53,765 nucleotides of DNA from contig NZ_JACJJE010000019.1 of NCBI RefSeq assembly GCF_016899775.1, forward strand, positions 1-53,765, in the 5' to 3' direction. Numbering within the stretch: position 1 is the stretch's first letter; every line of letters begins with the position of its first letter. The translations under genes were made by a program, and so were the position numbers. The DNA comes from Pseudoflavonifractor capillosus. GTDB taxonomy: Bacteria > Bacillota > Clostridia > Oscillospirales > Oscillospiraceae. Of this stretch, positions 53,560 to 53,765 are shown in pieces. The notes beneath the pieces are model-generated. The model had not been told where the DNA came from, did not search any database, and saw nothing but the letters and a program-made list of their open reading frames with translations.

Positions 53560-53765
53560 AGTTTAAGTTTGGTTTCGCAGGGGATTTCGCCGCCATCTCC
53601 GCGCTAAGAGCCGCCGCTTTGCGGTGGTTGCGCTCCGAAACGCGCCTGCGGGCGCAGTGCGGGCGGCGAGTTTCTTTCCCAACGATGGGAAAGAAACCAA
53701 AGGATCGCCGGGGGACGGCTCAGGATGGGCGCTTCCGCGCCCATATTCGCCCACCCTACCCCCCC
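53560..53765 (+). repeat. dispersed hairpin repeat, copy R4 (cut by contig end)
   Basis: The copy is in R1 orientation. The core hairpin is GTTTCTTTCCCA (53670-53681) and TGGGAAAGAAAC (53686-53697). The second hairpin is ATGGGCGC/GCGCCCAT (53725-53744). The contig stops inside it, which fits an assembly break at a repeat. Confidence 0.75.

Overview
The window looks like a metagenome-assembled contig from a high-GC, Gram-positive gut Clostridium relative of the Oscillospiraceae/Ruminococcaceae type (Flavonifractor or Pseudoflavonifractor-like). This is inference. It rests on strong GGAGG ribosome binding sites, a zinc-type S14, a long-form SRP RNA upstream of dnaX, the order secY-adk-map-KOW-infA-rpmJ-rpsM-rpsK-rpsD-rpoA-rplQ, a PrsA-like lipoprotein, and intergenic palindromes that I associate with this family. 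The first 19 bases are a Nextera transposon-end adapter, so the left edge is artificial. The right edge lies inside a dispersed repeat.

Layout. 1-2.8 kb: partial dnaX (minus), a repeat-rich gap, and the SRP RNA (minus). 3-9.2 kb: a DEAD-box helicase with a coupled membrane protein, a PspC protein, a GNAT acetyltransferase, glutamate dehydrogenase, and a parvulin-type lipoprotein (minus). 9.4-26.2 kb: the S10/spc/alpha ribosomal block with secY, adk, map, infA and rpoA. It is interrupted by structured leaders, including an extra promoter and leader in front of rpsH. 26.3-32.4 kb: tRNA-Ala(CGC), a frameshifted aldo/keto reductase divergent from its MerR-type regulator, and a TetR-controlled redox operon (DUF362, flavodoxin, TetR, FMN reductase, Fe-S aldo/keto reductase). 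32.7-34.1 kb: a cytosolic von Willebrand A protein.

34.2-36.6 kb holds the most interesting locus. A 62-residue peptide with three ACGxACGAG units is followed by a radical SAM/SPASM enzyme and a nitroreductase fold protein whose start overlaps the enzyme's stop. All are divergent from a HxlR-type regulator with a single near-N-terminal cysteine. It matches the uncharacterised 'ACGX' radical-SAM peptide system and is a candidate RiPP pathway.

36.8-38.2 kb: an ECF sigma factor and its membrane partner. 39-46.9 kb: an RND pump, membrane-fusion lipoprotein and TolC-like protein (minus), divergent from a two-component system; paired 11-bp-spaced boxes lie in the shared promoter region. 47.2-50.7 kb: a cupin/XRE regulator divergent from a LysE exporter, a radical SAM activase, then lspA-rluD. 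50.8-53.5 kb: atpG-atpD-atpC (minus).

Intergenic spaces carry at least two families of dispersed hairpin repeats whose stems change by compensatory substitutions between copies, plus a dense hairpin cluster at 46.9-47.2 kb bounded by identical palindromes.
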